Shown here piece after piece: positions 7,808-17,268 of a stretch of 64,000 nt of DNA. Source of the DNA: Haemophilus paracuniculus (lineage in GTDB: Bacteria; Pseudomonadota; Gammaproteobacteria; Enterobacterales; Pasteurellaceae); contig NZ_MUYA01000005.1 of assembly GCF_002015115.1 (NCBI RefSeq), positions 9,821 to 73,820 on the forward strand. The letters run 5' to 3'. The notes beneath the pieces are model-generated. The model was not told where the DNA came from and ran no database searches. It saw nothing but the letters and a program-made list of their open reading frames with translations. The translations under genes and the position numbers were made by a program. Position 1 is the stretch's first letter. Every line of letters begins with the position of its first letter.

Positions 7808-8959
7808 TTATTTCTGTAACAACGGCAAATACCTTTCATCTGTCAAGGTTTTTAAAAACGCCTCTAAATCATCAATTTCTTGATCGGTGAGGGGTTTAGC
7901 TTTGAGTTTGGGGTGGGCTATGGTGGGGGAAAATTCCGCCTGATCCCACCGCTTGTTGGTTTCAGGGTTGAGGGTACGTTTTGGGTTGTTGTAGCTGTCC
8001 AAAAATAGCAATACCGTTCGCAATTCTTTGAATACGCCGTTGTGGAAATAAGGGGCGGTTACGGCAACGTTGCGTAAGGTTGGGGTGCGGAATTTGCCCT
8101 TTTGCTGTTTATCGCTCTTGACCGCAGGGTTTTGGAATAAGCCGTAATCGACAAAATCGTCCGCCAATTTATTATGTGCGATCAACTTGCGGTTGCTTGG
8201 CACGCCGAGATTGTAGTAGCGGTAATCGCTGAACGTTTCTTCGCGGGAATTTTCCCCTTGCGACTGGTGGCACTGGCTACAATTTGTGCGATTTTTATCA
8301 AAAAACAAGGCTCGTCCTCGTTCTTCTGCCTCTGTCAAGCGGTAGTTTCCTTGCAAAAATTTGTCGTAGTTGGAATCGAACGGGGCGAGCAATTTTTTCT
8401 CTCGCTGAAACACGGCAAGGGCGTCTTCCATTGCCGCATAGACGCTATCGACACTCTGCCACACCTGCTCGCCGTAAAATTGGCTGAAAAGCTGGCGGTA
8501 CATCGGGTTGAAATAAAGGCGTTCGGCGAGGGTTCGCTTGTCGGGTAAGCCCATTTCATTTGGGTCAAGGGGTGGCATTCCTGCTTGCTCGGCGAGATTA
8601 TTGGCTCGCCCGTCCCAAAATTGACCGCCCACATATTCCTGCGTTTTAGGATCGAAATGAAAATCGGGAATATATTTGGCGTAAAGCATTGTCGGGGCGT
8701 TGCGGTTGCCGAATTTATTCGGATCATCGCCCTGCGACACCATTTTTTCCGCACTATTTTCCCGTAAATCGACAAACGCTGTGTCGGGGCTGTGGCAACT
8801 GGCACAATTCTGATTGCCGTGCATTGAGAGGGTTTTGTCGAAAAATAAAATCTGCCCCATTAACGGCTTATCAATCCCATTTTTCGGCATTGTGCGGGCG
8901 GGATCGAGGGCAAATGTTGTAGCGGATAAAAACAGCGTAGCGATGAAAATGGGTTTCAT
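7808..8959 (-). CDS. Di-haem cytochrome c peroxidase / MauG-family protein
   Basis: A periplasmic di-haem protein of the cytochrome c peroxidase/MauG family, 383 residues from the chosen start. A signal peptide occupies residues 1-17 (MKPIFIATLFLSATTFA). Two CXXCH haem sites are visible: CASCH near residue 52 and CSQCH near residue 227. The family-typical TPTLRNVAVTAPYFHNG stretch lies near the C-terminus. Such enzymes reduce peroxide or oxidise a partner protein; the true substrate is unknown. An upstream ATG at 8989 would add ten residues, but neither start has a strong ribosome-binding site. The later ATG is preferred because it gives a clean signal peptide. Confidence 0.85.
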   Translation of the reverse strand: MKPIFIATLFLSATTFALDPARTMPKNGIDKPLMGQILFFDKTLSMHGNQNCASCHSPDTAFVDLRENSAEKMVSQGDDPNKFGNRNAPTMLYAKYIPDFHFDPKTQEYVGGQFWDGRANNLAEQAGMPPLDPNEMGLPDKRTLAERLYFNPMYRQLFSQFYGEQVWQSVDSVYAAMEDALAVFQREKKLLAPFDSNYDKFLQGNYRLTEAEERGRALFFDKNRTNCSQCHQSQGENSREETFSDYRYYNLGVPSNRKLIAHNKLADDFVDYGLFQNPAVKSDKQQKGKFRTPTLRNVAVTAPYFHNGVFKELRTVLLFLDSYNNPKRTLNPETNKRWDQAEFSPTIAHPKLKAKPLTDQEIDDLEAFLKTLTDERYLPLLQK

Positions 8960-9147
8960 AATGTTCAATGACAAGAAAAAGTGGGCCATTTTAGCAATTT
9001 AGAGAAGTGAAAATTGTGGCTTAGATCAAATTTTTTACTATTAGAAAAAATAGCATAGTTGCAATGATATAAATCCTCATTTCACAAAAACCCCCTTTTC
9101 CGTTACAATTCGGGGCAATTTTTGCTTAGTTTAGAGAGAGAAAGTCA

Positions 9148-11217
9148 ATGTCAAATCAGAATCGAAAAATGTTGGTAACTTGTGCCTTGCCTTATGCGAA
9201 TGGGGCGATCCATTTGGGGCATATGCTTGAACATATTCAAGCGGATATTTGGGTGCGTTTCCAGCGGATGCGTGGGCATAAGGTGCATTTTGTGTGTGCG
9301 GACGATGCCCACGGCACGCCGATTATGCTCAACGCCGATAAGCTCGGCATTACGCCTGAGCAGTTAATTGAAAAAGCCAAGGCGGATCACACCGCTGATT
9401 TTGCGGGCTTTAACATCAGTTTCGATAATTATCATTCCACCCATAGCGAGGAAAACCGTCAGCTCACGGCGGAAATGTATCAAAAACTCAAAGCGAACGG
9501 CTTTATCAAGAGCAAAGTGATTTCGCAGCTTTACGACCCTGAAAAGGGAATGTTCCTGCCCGACCGTTTTGTGAAAGGCTCTTGCCCGAAATGTAAAGCG
9601 GAAGATCAGTATGGCGATAACTGCGAGGTGTGTGCATCCACTTACAGCCCGATGGATTTGATCAATCCTCGCTCGGCGGTGTCGGGGGCAACGCCGATTG
9701 TGAAAGAATCGGAACATTTCTTCTTTGATTTGCCAAGTTTTGAAGCGATGTTGCAAGAATGGACCCGTTCTGGCTCGTTGCAACCAGAAATCGCCAACAA
9801 AATGCAAGAGTGGTTTGAGAGCGGTTTGCAACAGTGGGATATTAGCCGCGACGCCCCTTATTTTGGCTTTGAAATTCCCGATGCGGAAAATAAATTCTTC
9901 TATGTGTGGCTCGATGCCCCAATCGGCTATATGGCTTCTTTCAAAAACTTGTGCGACCGCACGGGCTTGAATTTTGATGAATTTTGGCAAAAAGATTCCG
10001 CCGCCGAACTCTACCATTTTATCGGCAAGGATATTGTTTACTTCCATAGTCTATTCTGGCCAGCGATGCTAGACGGCTGCGGACTTCGCAAACCGACCAA
10101 CGTGTTCGCCCACGGCTATGTAACGGTGGACGGCGTGAAAATGTCGAAATCGCGTGGCACATTCATTCAAGCCAGCACCTATCTCAAACACCTCGATCCA
10201 GAATGTTTGCGTTACTACTACGCAGCAAAATTAAACGACCGCATTGAAGATTTGGATTTGAGCCTGAGCGATTTTGTGCAACGAGTGAACAGCGATATTG
10301 TGAACAAATTCGTCAATCTCGCCTCTCGCAATGCAGGTTTTATCCAAAAACGTTTTGAGGGCAAACTCGCCGAAAAATTGGAAGATCAAGCCCTGTTTGA
10401 CGAATTTGTTGCACAATCAGAACAGATCGCCACTTATTACGAAAACCGTGAATTTAACAAAGCGATCCGTGAAATTATGCAACTCGCCGACAAAGCGAAC
10501 AAATACATTGACGACAAAGCCCCGTGGGTGATCGCCAAAGAGGAAGGCAAAGAGGCGGAATTACAAGCGGTCTGTTCAATGGGAATTGAGCTGTTCCGTG
10601 TGTTGATGAGCTACCTCAAACCTGTGTTACCAAAACTCGCCGAACGAGCCGAAGCCTTTTTACAGACCGAATTGCGGTGGGATAACATCGCTACCCCACT
10701 ACTCGGGCATACCATTGCCCCATTCAAGGCGTTATTTGCTCGCTTAGAGGAAAAACAGATCACCGCCGTGATTGAGGAAACCAAAGCCTTATTCGCCCAA
10801 AGTCAAGCTGCTGAACCCAAAGCAAAAAATAGCGAAAATCCGACCGCTTGCAAGGCGGAAAATGAGCGTAAAATCGAGCCAATCGCCCCTGAAATCACGA
10901 TTGACGATTTCGCCAAATTAGATTTGCGTGTAGCCAAAGTGATCAGCTGCGAAGCCGTGCCGAAATCAGACAAAATGCTCAAATTCCAGCTCGATCTAGG
11001 CGATCATCAACGTCAAGTGTTCTCGGGCATCAAAGCCGCCTACCCAAACCCAGAGGAACTGGTCGGGCGTTTTGTGGTGGTGATCGCCAACCTCGCCCCG
11101 CGTAAAATGTCGTTCGGGCTATCGGAAGGAATGATCCTCTCGGCAGGCTCTGGCGGTGCGGATCTGTTCCTACTCAACGCCGATGAGGGCGTGCAGGCAG
11201 GAATGCAGGTCAAATAA
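9148..11217 (+). CDS. metG: Methionyl-tRNA synthetase
   Basis: A 689-residue class I aminoacyl-tRNA synthetase that charges tRNA-Met. The HIGH-type motif is HLGH at residues 22-25 and KMSKS lies at 331-335. A zinc knuckle (CPKC and CEVC, residues 146-162) is intact. A C-terminal EMAP-like tRNA-binding domain follows a linker at about residues 550-580. An uptake signal (CCGACCGCTTGC, near 10838) is read in frame inside that linker. The gene is preceded by GAGAGAGAAAG and ends before a hairpin terminator. Confidence 0.97.
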   Translation: MSNQNRKMLVTCALPYANGAIHLGHMLEHIQADIWVRFQRMRGHKVHFVCADDAHGTPIMLNADKLGITPEQLIEKAKADHTADFAGFNISFDNYHSTHSEENRQLTAEMYQKLKANGFIKSKVISQLYDPEKGMFLPDRFVKGSCPKCKAEDQYGDNCEVCASTYSPMDLINPRSAVSGATPIVKESEHFFFDLPSFEAMLQEWTRSGSLQPEIANKMQEWFESGLQQWDISRDAPYFGFEIPDAENKFFYVWLDAPIGYMASFKNLCDRTGLNFDEFWQKDSAAELYHFIGKDIVYFHSLFWPAMLDGCGLRKPTNVFAHGYVTVDGVKMSKSRGTFIQASTYLKHLDPECLRYYYAAKLNDRIEDLDLSLSDFVQRVNSDIVNKFVNLASRNAGFIQKRFEGKLAEKLEDQALFDEFVAQSEQIATYYENREFNKAIREIMQLADKANKYIDDKAPWVIAKEEGKEAELQAVCSMGIELFRVLMSYLKPVLPKLAERAEAFLQTELRWDNIATPLLGHTIAPFKALFARLEEKQITAVIEETKALFAQSQAAEPKAKNSENPTACKAENERKIEPIAPEITIDDFAKLDLRVAKVISCEAVPKSDKMLKFQLDLGDHQRQVFSGIKAAYPNPEELVGRFVVVIANLAPRKMSFGLSEGMILSAGSGGADLFLLNADEGVQAGMQVK

Positions 11218-11221
11218 TTTC

Positions 11222-11250
11222 AAAGTGAGGCAAATGCCTCACTTTTTTTT
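11222..11250 (+). terminator. Rho-independent terminator of metG
   Basis: AAAGTGAGGCA pairs with TGCCTCACTTT across a two-base spacer (GTGAGGC/GCCTCAC core), followed by a run of eight T residues just after the metG stop. Confidence 0.85.
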
Positions 11251-11348
11251 CGCCTAAATGCTGAAATAAAGTGTTGCCTTGCTTATAACAAGCGGTCAGT
11301 TATGCTAGAATTTGCCGAATTTTTTGAACAAATCATCTAAGAGGAAAA

Positions 11349-11765
11349 ATGCTTCAACAAACCCTCGCCATTATCAAACCCGATGCCACCAAACGCCAGT
11401 TAATCGGCAAAATTTTAGCCGAAATTGAGGCGGCAGGTTTAACGATCAAAGCCTTGAAAAAACTGCATTTAAGCCGCGAACAAGCGGAAGGATTTTACGC
11501 GGAACATCAAGGCAAGCCATTTTTCGAGTCCTTAGTCGATTTTATGATTTCCGCCCCGATTGTGGTTGCTGTGTTAGAGGGCGAAAATGCCGTAACCAAT
11601 TACCGCGAGCTAATGGGGGCAACAGATCCTACCGTTCGCAAGGCTGGCACATTACGGGATCAATTTGCGTTAAGCTACCGAGAAAATTCGGTACACGGCT
11701 CGGATTCCCCGCAATCCGCCGAGCGAGAAATCGCCTACTTTTTTGTGCCGAGCGAGATTGTTTAA
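11349..11765 (+). CDS. ndk: Nucleoside diphosphate kinase
   Basis: A 138-residue NDP kinase that transfers the gamma-phosphate of ATP to nucleoside diphosphates through a phosphohistidine. The catalytic histidine is H116 in the SVHGSDS motif, and the N-terminal LAIIKPDA motif is intact. A GAGG ribosome-binding site precedes the ATG. The C-terminal length is close to the usual size of about 140 residues. An uptake signal lies upstream near 11290. Confidence 0.97.
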   Translation: MLQQTLAIIKPDATKRQLIGKILAEIEAAGLTIKALKKLHLSREQAEGFYAEHQGKPFFESLVDFMISAPIVVAVLEGENAVTNYRELMGATDPTVRKAGTLRDQFALSYRENSVHGSDSPQSAEREIAYFFVPSEIV

Positions 11766-11831
11766 CCGCCCAATTTTGCTTACAATTTCGCCCTGCAAGC
11801 GGTCTGATTTTCCATATTTTTAGGAGGTTTT

Positions 11832-14036
11832 ATGGTAGCCATTCGCCATTCGCACGAACTCGATCCAAGTAATTTTGAATTAGCCAGTTGGAGTACGAGT
11901 TTGCAGATGTCGCCAAAAACCTTTGAGCAGTTGCAAGTTGCGTGGCGTTATGCCCACGAAAAGCTCGACACCGACAGCTACCACCTAATGTGGGACGGCA
12001 TCGAAATGGTCGAGATTCTGCATAGTCTCAATATGGACGATGATTCCCTCGTGGCAGCGTTGCTGTTTCCCCTCGTCAAACATCAGATCATCGACCTCGC
12101 CCAAGTCAAAGAAGATTTCAGCAATCAAGTCAAAAACCTCGTCAAAGGCGTGTTGGAAATGGACAACATCCGCCAACTGAGTGCCAATAACGCTTCCGAT
12201 CTGCAAATCGACAATATCCGCCGAATGTTGCTGGCGATGGTGGACGATTTCCGTTGCGTGGTGATCAAACTCGCCGAGCGGATCACCTACCTGCGAGAAA
12301 AAGATCGCCACAGCGAAGAAGATTTGGTGCTTGCCGCCAAAGAGTGTTCGCAAATTTACGCCCCACTCGCCAATCGTTTGGGCATCGGGCAACTGAAATG
12401 GGAACTGGAAGATTACTGCTTCCGAGCCTTGCACCCGCAAACCTACCGCCAAATCGCCAAATATGATCTCGGCGAACGCCGTTTAGATCGGGAAAAATAC
12501 ATCGCCGATTTTGTGGCGGATCTGACCGCTTGTTTGAGTGAAGAAATTGAAGATGTTGAGGTTTACGGTCGCCCAAAACATATTTACAGCATTTGGAAAA
12601 AAATGCAGAAGAAAAATCTGCGTTTTGAGCAACTGTTCGATATTCGAGCGGTGCGGATCATCGTGCCAAATTTGGCGGATTGCTACACCGCCCTTGGCAT
12701 TGTGCATACCCACTACAAACATCTGCCCGAACATTTTGACGACTACATCGCCAACCCGAAACCGAACGGCTATCAATCGATCCACACGGTGGTACTAGGC
12801 AAACAGGATAAAGCAATTGAGGTGCAAATTCGCACCCGCCAAATGCACAACGATGCGGAACTCGGCGTTGCCGCCCACTGGAAATACAAAGAGGGGGCAG
12901 GAGCTGGGCGTTCGGGCTATGAAGAAAAAATCGTCTGGTTACGCAAACTTTTGGCGTGGCAAAACGACCTTGCCGATTCTGGCGAGGTGGTGGCAGAAAT
13001 GCGTTCGCAGGTGTTTGACGACCGTGTTTACGTCTTTACCCCGAAAGGGGAAGTGGTGGATCTCGCCAAAAACGCTACCCCTCTGGATTTTGCCTATGCG
13101 ATCCATAGCGAAATCGGGCATCGTTGCATTGGGGCAAAAGTGGCGGGCAAAATCGTGCCGTTTACCTATCAGCTACAAATGGGCGATCAGGTGGAAATCA
13201 TCACCCAAAAAACGCCCAACCCAAGCCGAGATTGGCTCAATCCAAATCAGGGGTTCGTAAACACCCCGAAAGCCCGTGCCAAAATTGTGGCGTGGTTCAA
13301 AAAGCTCGACCGTGAGAAAAATATCCCGCTCGGCAAAGAGGCGTTAGAGGCGGAAATCAACCGCTTGGGGCTAACCCTCAAACAGATCGAGCAATATGCC
13401 TTGCCTCGCTACAATCTCAAACAGTTTGATGATCTCTACGCGGCAATCGGCAGCGGCGATATTCGCCTGCACCAACTCAGCCATTTCTTGCAAAGCAAAC
13501 TGATTAAACCGACCGCCGAGCAAGAAGATGAGGCGGTACTCAAACAGATCGCCAACAAAAATAACCAACCGCCAAAAAGCAGTAAAAATGGGCATATCGT
13601 GATTGAGGGGGTGGGGAATTTAATGCACTCTATCGCCCGTTGCTGCCAGCCGATCCCTGGCGATGAAATCGTGGGCTACATTACGCAAGGACGTGGCATT
13701 TCCATTCACAAAGCCGATTGCGAGCAACTGTTTGAATTGCAAAGTATCAACCCTGAACGGGTGGTGCTGGCTCAATGGGGCAACCGCTATGCAAGCGGAT
13801 TCAGCCTCGCTATTCGTGTAATCGCCAACGACCGCAACGGCTTACTGCGAGATGTGAGCGGCATAATGGCGAACGAAAAAGTGAACGTCCTCGCCGTTTC
13901 CAGCCGCACCGACACCAAACGCGGACTCGCCACCATTGAAATGGAAATCGAGCTAAACAACGTAGAAATGCTCAACAAACTACTGGCGCGCTTGGCTCAA
14001 TTAGATGATGTGATCGAAGCGAAACGGGCGGGTTAG
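11832..14036 (+). CDS. relA: (p)ppGpp synthetase RelA
   Basis: A 734-residue RelA/SpoT-family protein. The N-terminal hydrolase-like domain has FPLVKH where SpoT keeps its HD-type metal site, so it looks hydrolase-inactive, as in RelA. The synthetase domain follows (FDIRAVRIIV, NPKPNGYQSIHT, EVQIRTRQMH, residues about 270-345), then the TGS domain (VYVFTPKGEVVDL, about 400-460), a conserved cysteine region (ARCCQPIPGD) and a C-terminal ACT domain. RelA senses uncharged tRNA on stalled ribosomes. AGGAGG lies seven bases before the ATG. Confidence 0.95.
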   Translation: MVAIRHSHELDPSNFELASWSTSLQMSPKTFEQLQVAWRYAHEKLDTDSYHLMWDGIEMVEILHSLNMDDDSLVAALLFPLVKHQIIDLAQVKEDFSNQVKNLVKGVLEMDNIRQLSANNASDLQIDNIRRMLLAMVDDFRCVVIKLAERITYLREKDRHSEEDLVLAAKECSQIYAPLANRLGIGQLKWELEDYCFRALHPQTYRQIAKYDLGERRLDREKYIADFVADLTACLSEEIEDVEVYGRPKHIYSIWKKMQKKNLRFEQLFDIRAVRIIVPNLADCYTALGIVHTHYKHLPEHFDDYIANPKPNGYQSIHTVVLGKQDKAIEVQIRTRQMHNDAELGVAAHWKYKEGAGAGRSGYEEKIVWLRKLLAWQNDLADSGEVVAEMRSQVFDDRVYVFTPKGEVVDLAKNATPLDFAYAIHSEIGHRCIGAKVAGKIVPFTYQLQMGDQVEIITQKTPNPSRDWLNPNQGFVNTPKARAKIVAWFKKLDREKNIPLGKEALEAEINRLGLTLKQIEQYALPRYNLKQFDDLYAAIGSGDIRLHQLSHFLQSKLIKPTAEQEDEAVLKQIANKNNQPPKSSKNGHIVIEGVGNLMHSIARCCQPIPGDEIVGYITQGRGISIHKADCEQLFELQSINPERVVLAQWGNRYASGFSLAIRVIANDRNGLLRDVSGIMANEKVNVLAVSSRTDTKRGLATIEMEIELNNVEMLNKLLARLAQLDDVIEAKRAG

Positions 14037-14068
14037 TTTCCCGAAATTTTGGGAAATCTTACCGCTTG

Positions 14069-14193
14069 TTTAGGGACACGAACATCGTGTCCCTAAACCA
14101 AATGAAACGCTTGTACGCTTTTTTCCTAACCGCTTGTCTTGGCTTGGGACGCGAGCATCGCGTCCCTACCGTAGGGACGCCACGCTGGCGTCC
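14069..14193 (+). repeat. Hairpin repeats, family C, double copy after relA
   Basis: Three hairpins lie downstream of relA. The first is TTTAGGGACACGA / TCGTGTCCCTAAA (14069-14097). The second is GGGACGCGA / TCGCGTCCC (14146-14166). The third is GGACGCCA / TGGCGTCC (14175-14193), followed by TTTT, so it may terminate transcription. Related copies lie after apbE and pepB. The short open frame over this region is not supported as a gene. Confidence 0.8.
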
Positions 14194-14267
14194 TTTTATA
14201 TTGCCCCCTTGCATTGTGGAAAATAATCCTCTACTCTCTGTTCAAATTCTAAGCTGAGGAAACCATT

Positions 14268-14807
14268 ATGCAAACCCTACCCCACACCTTAACCATTTCC
14301 CCTGAAATCACCCTCGAAAAAGTCGCCATTCAGCACGCCCCTGCCCTCTTTACTCAAATCGACCGCCACCGAGATTATCTCAACCACTATGTGCAATGGT
14401 CTCGCTTTACCCAAAGCCCAAAAGACACGGAAGATTTTTTGCAACGCTGCGAACAAGGCATCGCCGAGGGCAAAGCCTTCGTCTGGACGATTTTCTACCA
14501 ACAACAAGCGGTCGGCACGATTTCCTTCAACGCCCCAATTGATTGGCAAAACCGCACCGCCTGCTTCGGCTACTGGCTATCACCCGAAGCCCAAGGCAAA
14601 GGCATCGTCAGCCAAGCGATTGCCATCTTGATTCAAGCGACCAAATTGCACTTTGACCACTACCTACTCAAATGTGCGGTGCATAATCTCAAAAGCAACC
14701 AAGTCGCCCAACGATGCGGTTTCCAGTTTGAGCAATGTTTACCCCAAGCGGAACAAATCGGCGAGCAATGGTTTGATCAGAATGTTTACCGCCTCAGCAC
14801 AAAATAA
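14268..14807 (+). CDS. GNAT acetyltransferase, RimL-like
   Basis: A 179-residue GNAT N-acetyltransferase. It has a central beta-bulge region and the acetyl-CoA-binding motif GYWLSPEAQGKGIVSQA (about residues 103-119). The overall layout (ITLEKVAIQHAPALF near the start, RCGFQFE near the end) matches RimL, which acetylates ribosomal protein L7/L12 at its N-terminus, and related serine acetyltransferases. GAGGAAACC precedes the ATG. The family is certain; the substrate is only inferred. Confidence 0.85.
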   Translation: MQTLPHTLTISPEITLEKVAIQHAPALFTQIDRHRDYLNHYVQWSRFTQSPKDTEDFLQRCEQGIAEGKAFVWTIFYQQQAVGTISFNAPIDWQNRTACFGYWLSPEAQGKGIVSQAIAILIQATKLHFDHYLLKCAVHNLKSNQVAQRCGFQFEQCLPQAEQIGEQWFDQNVYRLSTK

Positions 14808-14831
14808 CTAGATAAAAATACACTATTTTTA

Positions 14832-14876
14832 TTGACAGTTTCTTTGCTTTATTGGATACTGTTTTTAATTCCAGTA
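14832..14876 (+). promoter_or_regulatory. LexA-repressible promoter of dinI-like gene
   Basis: A -35 TTGACA (14832-14837) and a -10-like GATACT (14855-14860) are separated by 17 bp. A LexA-box-like sequence overlaps the -10 at 14857-14876: TACTGT, eight bases, CCAGTA, one mismatch from the gamma-proteobacterial CTGT-N8-ACAG core. The box is embedded in the 11-bp inverted repeat ATTGGATACTG / CAGTATCCAAT. This predicts SOS control. Confidence 0.8.
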
Positions 14877-14894
14877 TCCAATGAGGTAAACATT

Positions 14895-15140
14895 ATGCAA
14901 CAAAGTATCGATCTCGCTTTACTCAAACCACAAAGCATCAAAGAACCACAATTTCTCAAAGCAATCGCGATTGTCGAAGAAAAGCTGAAACAAGAATATC
15001 CTAATGCGATTGTCCGAGTCAGACAATCCCCCTCAATGAGCGGATTATCTGTCTTCGGTTTCGGAAAAAATGGGCGGAAAGAAATCGAGTTCTTCTTAGA
15101 AAATCTGTTTAACGATAGTTATTTATTTGATGAATACTAG
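14895..15140 (+). CDS. DinI-like SOS protein
   Basis: An 81-residue protein of the DinI-like family. The conserved region (EEKLKQEYPNAIVRVR through LFNDSYLFDEY) fits the small alpha-beta fold of DinI, and the tail is acidic. In E. coli DinI modulates RecA filaments during the SOS response. Starting at 14895 is favoured over an in-frame TTG at 14832, because that TTG is the -35 element. The ATG at 14895 has TGAGG eight bases upstream and lies after the predicted transcription start. The upstream LexA-type box supports the assignment. Confidence 0.85.
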   Translation: MQQSIDLALLKPQSIKEPQFLKAIAIVEEKLKQEYPNAIVRVRQSPSMSGLSVFGFGKNGRKEIEFFLENLFNDSYLFDEY

Positions 15141-15165
15141 GCAGTCCCTTCACCAAATGGTATAA

Positions 15166-15210
15166 ACAAGTGGTAGGATTTTGTAAAATTCCACAAAATC
15201 CCACCGCTTG
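15166..15210. terminator. Inverted uptake-signal pair between dinI-like gene and queA
   Basis: ACAAGTGGTAGGATTTTG pairs with CAAAATCCCACCGCTTG. The stem lies between convergent genes and probably ends transcription from both sides. Confidence 0.65.
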
Positions 15211-15213
15211 CAA

Positions 15214-16299
15214 TTACGGCAGATCTTTCAACGCTTGCGAGTTTTTGGTGATAAACATCGCATCGCCGTAGCTGAAAAAGCGGTATTTTTGCTCGACGGC
15301 GTGAGCGTAGGCTTGCATACAGTGGCGGTAGCCTGCGAAGGCGGACACGAGCATAATCAGGGTGGATTCGGGCAGGTGGAAGTTGGTAACGAGGGCGTCC
15401 ACGATGCGGAAGGTTTTGCCAGGGTAGAGGAAAATGGCGGTGTCTGAGCAGAATGGGGCGATGAGTTTGCCTGATTTTTCGGCGGCTTGGGCGGCACTTT
15501 CAATCGAACGCACCGAGGTTGTGCCAACGCAGATCACGCGTTTGCCGTTGGCTTTGGTGGCGAGGATTTTGTCCACCACTTCTTGACTGACTTCCGCATA
15601 TTCGGCGTGCATTTTGTGATCTTCAATGGTTTCGACCCTTACAGGTTGGAAAGTCCCTGCCCCAACATGTAGGGTTACAAAAGCGGTTTGCACGCCTTTA
15701 TCCGCCAATTTTTGTAGCATATCCTTGTCAAAATGAAGCCCTGCGGTCGGGGCGGCAACTGCCCCTAACACCTTGCTATACACGGTTTGATAGCGTTCTT
15801 GGTCGGCATCTTCATCGGGGCGGTCGATGTAAGGTGGTAACGGCATATGCCCTGCCTGTTGCAACAGTTCAAATAGCGATTTGTCGGCTTCAAAATGCAG
15901 TTCAAATAAGGCTTCGTGGCGAGCTACCATTATTGCTTTCAAGCCGTTGCCCTCGCCGAGTTTGTCCTCGCCCAAAATCAATTCTGCCCCCTCTTTTGGG
16001 GCTTTTGAGGCTCGAACGTGAGCCAAACAGCGTTTTTCGTCTAGCACCCGTTCCACCAGCACTTCGAGCTTGCCGCCACTGGCTTTGCGACCGTAAAGGC
16101 GAGCAGGAATTACGCGGGTGTTGTTGAAAATCAGCAAATCGCCCTCGTTGATGTGCGAGAGCAAGTCGGGAAACTGTTGATCGGCAAATTCGCCCGTTTC
16201 GCCGTTGAGGTAAAGCAATCGGCTGGCGGTGCGTTGGGCGGTCGGGTAACGAGCGATCAATTCATCGGGTAAATCAAAATGAAAATCGGAAACTAACAA
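15214..16299 (-). CDS. queA: tRNA preQ1(34) S-adenosylmethionine ribosyltransferase-isomerase
   Basis: A 361-residue QueA, which transfers and isomerises the ribosyl part of SAM onto preQ1-tRNA to give epoxyqueuosine. Family motifs are clear: [31 protein letters not shown] and [13 protein letters not shown]. The start is unusual: a TTG at 16299, preceded by AAGGAA with good spacing. The encoded N-terminus ([18 protein letters not shown]) aligns with the known family start, so no ATG start is needed. Confidence 0.95.
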   Translation of the reverse strand: MLVSDFHFDLPDELIARYPTAQRTASRLLYLNGETGEFADQQFPDLLSHINEGDLLIFNNTRVIPARLYGRKASGGKLEVLVERVLDEKRCLAHVRASKAPKEGAELILGEDKLGEGNGLKAIMVARHEALFELHFEADKSLFELLQQAGHMPLPPYIDRPDEDADQERYQTVYSKVLGAVAAPTAGLHFDKDMLQKLADKGVQTAFVTLHVGAGTFQPVRVETIEDHKMHAEYAEVSQEVVDKILATKANGKRVICVGTTSVRSIESAAQAAEKSGKLIAPFCSDTAIFLYPGKTFRIVDALVTNFHLPESTLIMLVSAFAGYRHCMQAYAHAVEQKYRFFSYGDAMFITKNSQALKDLP

Positions 16300-16315
16300 A
16301 ATTTTTCCTTAAAAA

Positions 16316-17236
16316 TCAGAGAGTTAAAATATGGTCAATCGCTTGACTGAGTTTCAAGCGGTCGTGGCGATAATAAACATCGTCCGCCGAGAGAGCTTGG
16401 CGAACGACCTTGATGTGAGGGGGAAGATCGGCGGTTTCGGCTGGGGTGGTAATTATGCCATTCAAGCGGTGCGATCCGATAAATTTTTCGATCCAAGCCA
16501 CCCGATCCGCCAGCGAAAGCGAACCAGCCACGCCGTGTTCCTTGCCGATATTATCGATAAAAATCACCTTGGCACGGCTTTCGGTAATCGCTGAACTCAG
16601 TTGCGAGAGCAACAAATTCGGCATAATGCTAGTGAAGAAGCTGCCAGGCCCGAGCAAAATCAAATCGGCGTGGCGTAGTGCGTCCACCGCTTCGGGCGTG
16701 GCGGAAACTTGGGGGATCAACAGCAGATCGGTCGGCAATTTATCGAGGGCATCGACCGACACCTCGCCCACCACCATTTTGTCGGACGGCAACACCGCCG
16801 CCAAATGGACGGGGGATTCCGACATCGGAATCAAGCTGGCGCGAACGTGCAACAGTTCTCGCACAAGGTTGATCCCTTCAAGCGGTCGGATTTGCATATT
16901 TTCTAACGCTTTCAAAATCAAATTGCCGAGATTGTGTCCGCTCAACTCGCCCGAGCCGCCAAAACGATATTCAAACAGGGCGGACGCCACGGTCGGTTTA
17001 GTGATGATTTGGTTGAGGCAATTTCGCAGATCGCCCCACGCAATGCCACCGTGCTGCGAGCGGATTCGCCCCGTTGAACCGCCGTTGTCGGTGGTAGCGA
17101 CAATCCCCGTTAAACGCTCTTTCAAAAAGGCGAGGGACGAGAGCAACCGCCCCAGACCGTGCCCACCACCGAGGGCAACAACTTGATTGAGCTGCTGTAA
17201 ATTTGGGTGGCGAGGGGTTGGGATCGACTTATTCAT
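16316..17236 (-). CDS. YvcK/YbhK-family (CofD-like) protein
   Basis: A 306-residue member of the GluF/YvcK family (formerly UPF0052, CofD-like fold). Motifs include VVALGGGHGLGRLL near residue 20, TTDNGGSTGRIR near 47, and GDLRNCL. In Gram-positives YvcK supports cell-wall synthesis during gluconeogenic growth and binds UDP-sugars; the E. coli homologue YbhK is poorly characterised. It lies 16 bases upstream of queA. No clear ribosome-binding site is visible. Confidence 0.85.
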   Translation of the reverse strand: MNKSIPTPRHPNLQQLNQVVALGGGHGLGRLLSSLAFLKERLTGIVATTDNGGSTGRIRSQHGGIAWGDLRNCLNQIITKPTVASALFEYRFGGSGELSGHNLGNLILKALENMQIRPLEGINLVRELLHVRASLIPMSESPVHLAAVLPSDKMVVGEVSVDALDKLPTDLLLIPQVSATPEAVDALRHADLILLGPGSFFTSIMPNLLLSQLSSAITESRAKVIFIDNIGKEHGVAGSLSLADRVAWIEKFIGSHRLNGIITTPAETADLPPHIKVVRQALSADDVYYRHDRLKLSQAIDHILTL

Positions 17237-17268
17237 CTGGTAAAAATTTGGGAAAATCTGACCGCTTG

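Noticed and set aside
14066..14257. 63-codon frame after relA
   Set aside because: It covers the family C hairpins and the gap before the acetyltransferase, without a ribosome-binding site or recognisable domain.
15208..15447. Long plus-strand frames opposite queA, yvcK-like, purA and hem genes
   Set aside because: They mirror strong coding sequences on the other strand and have no start signals or family features.
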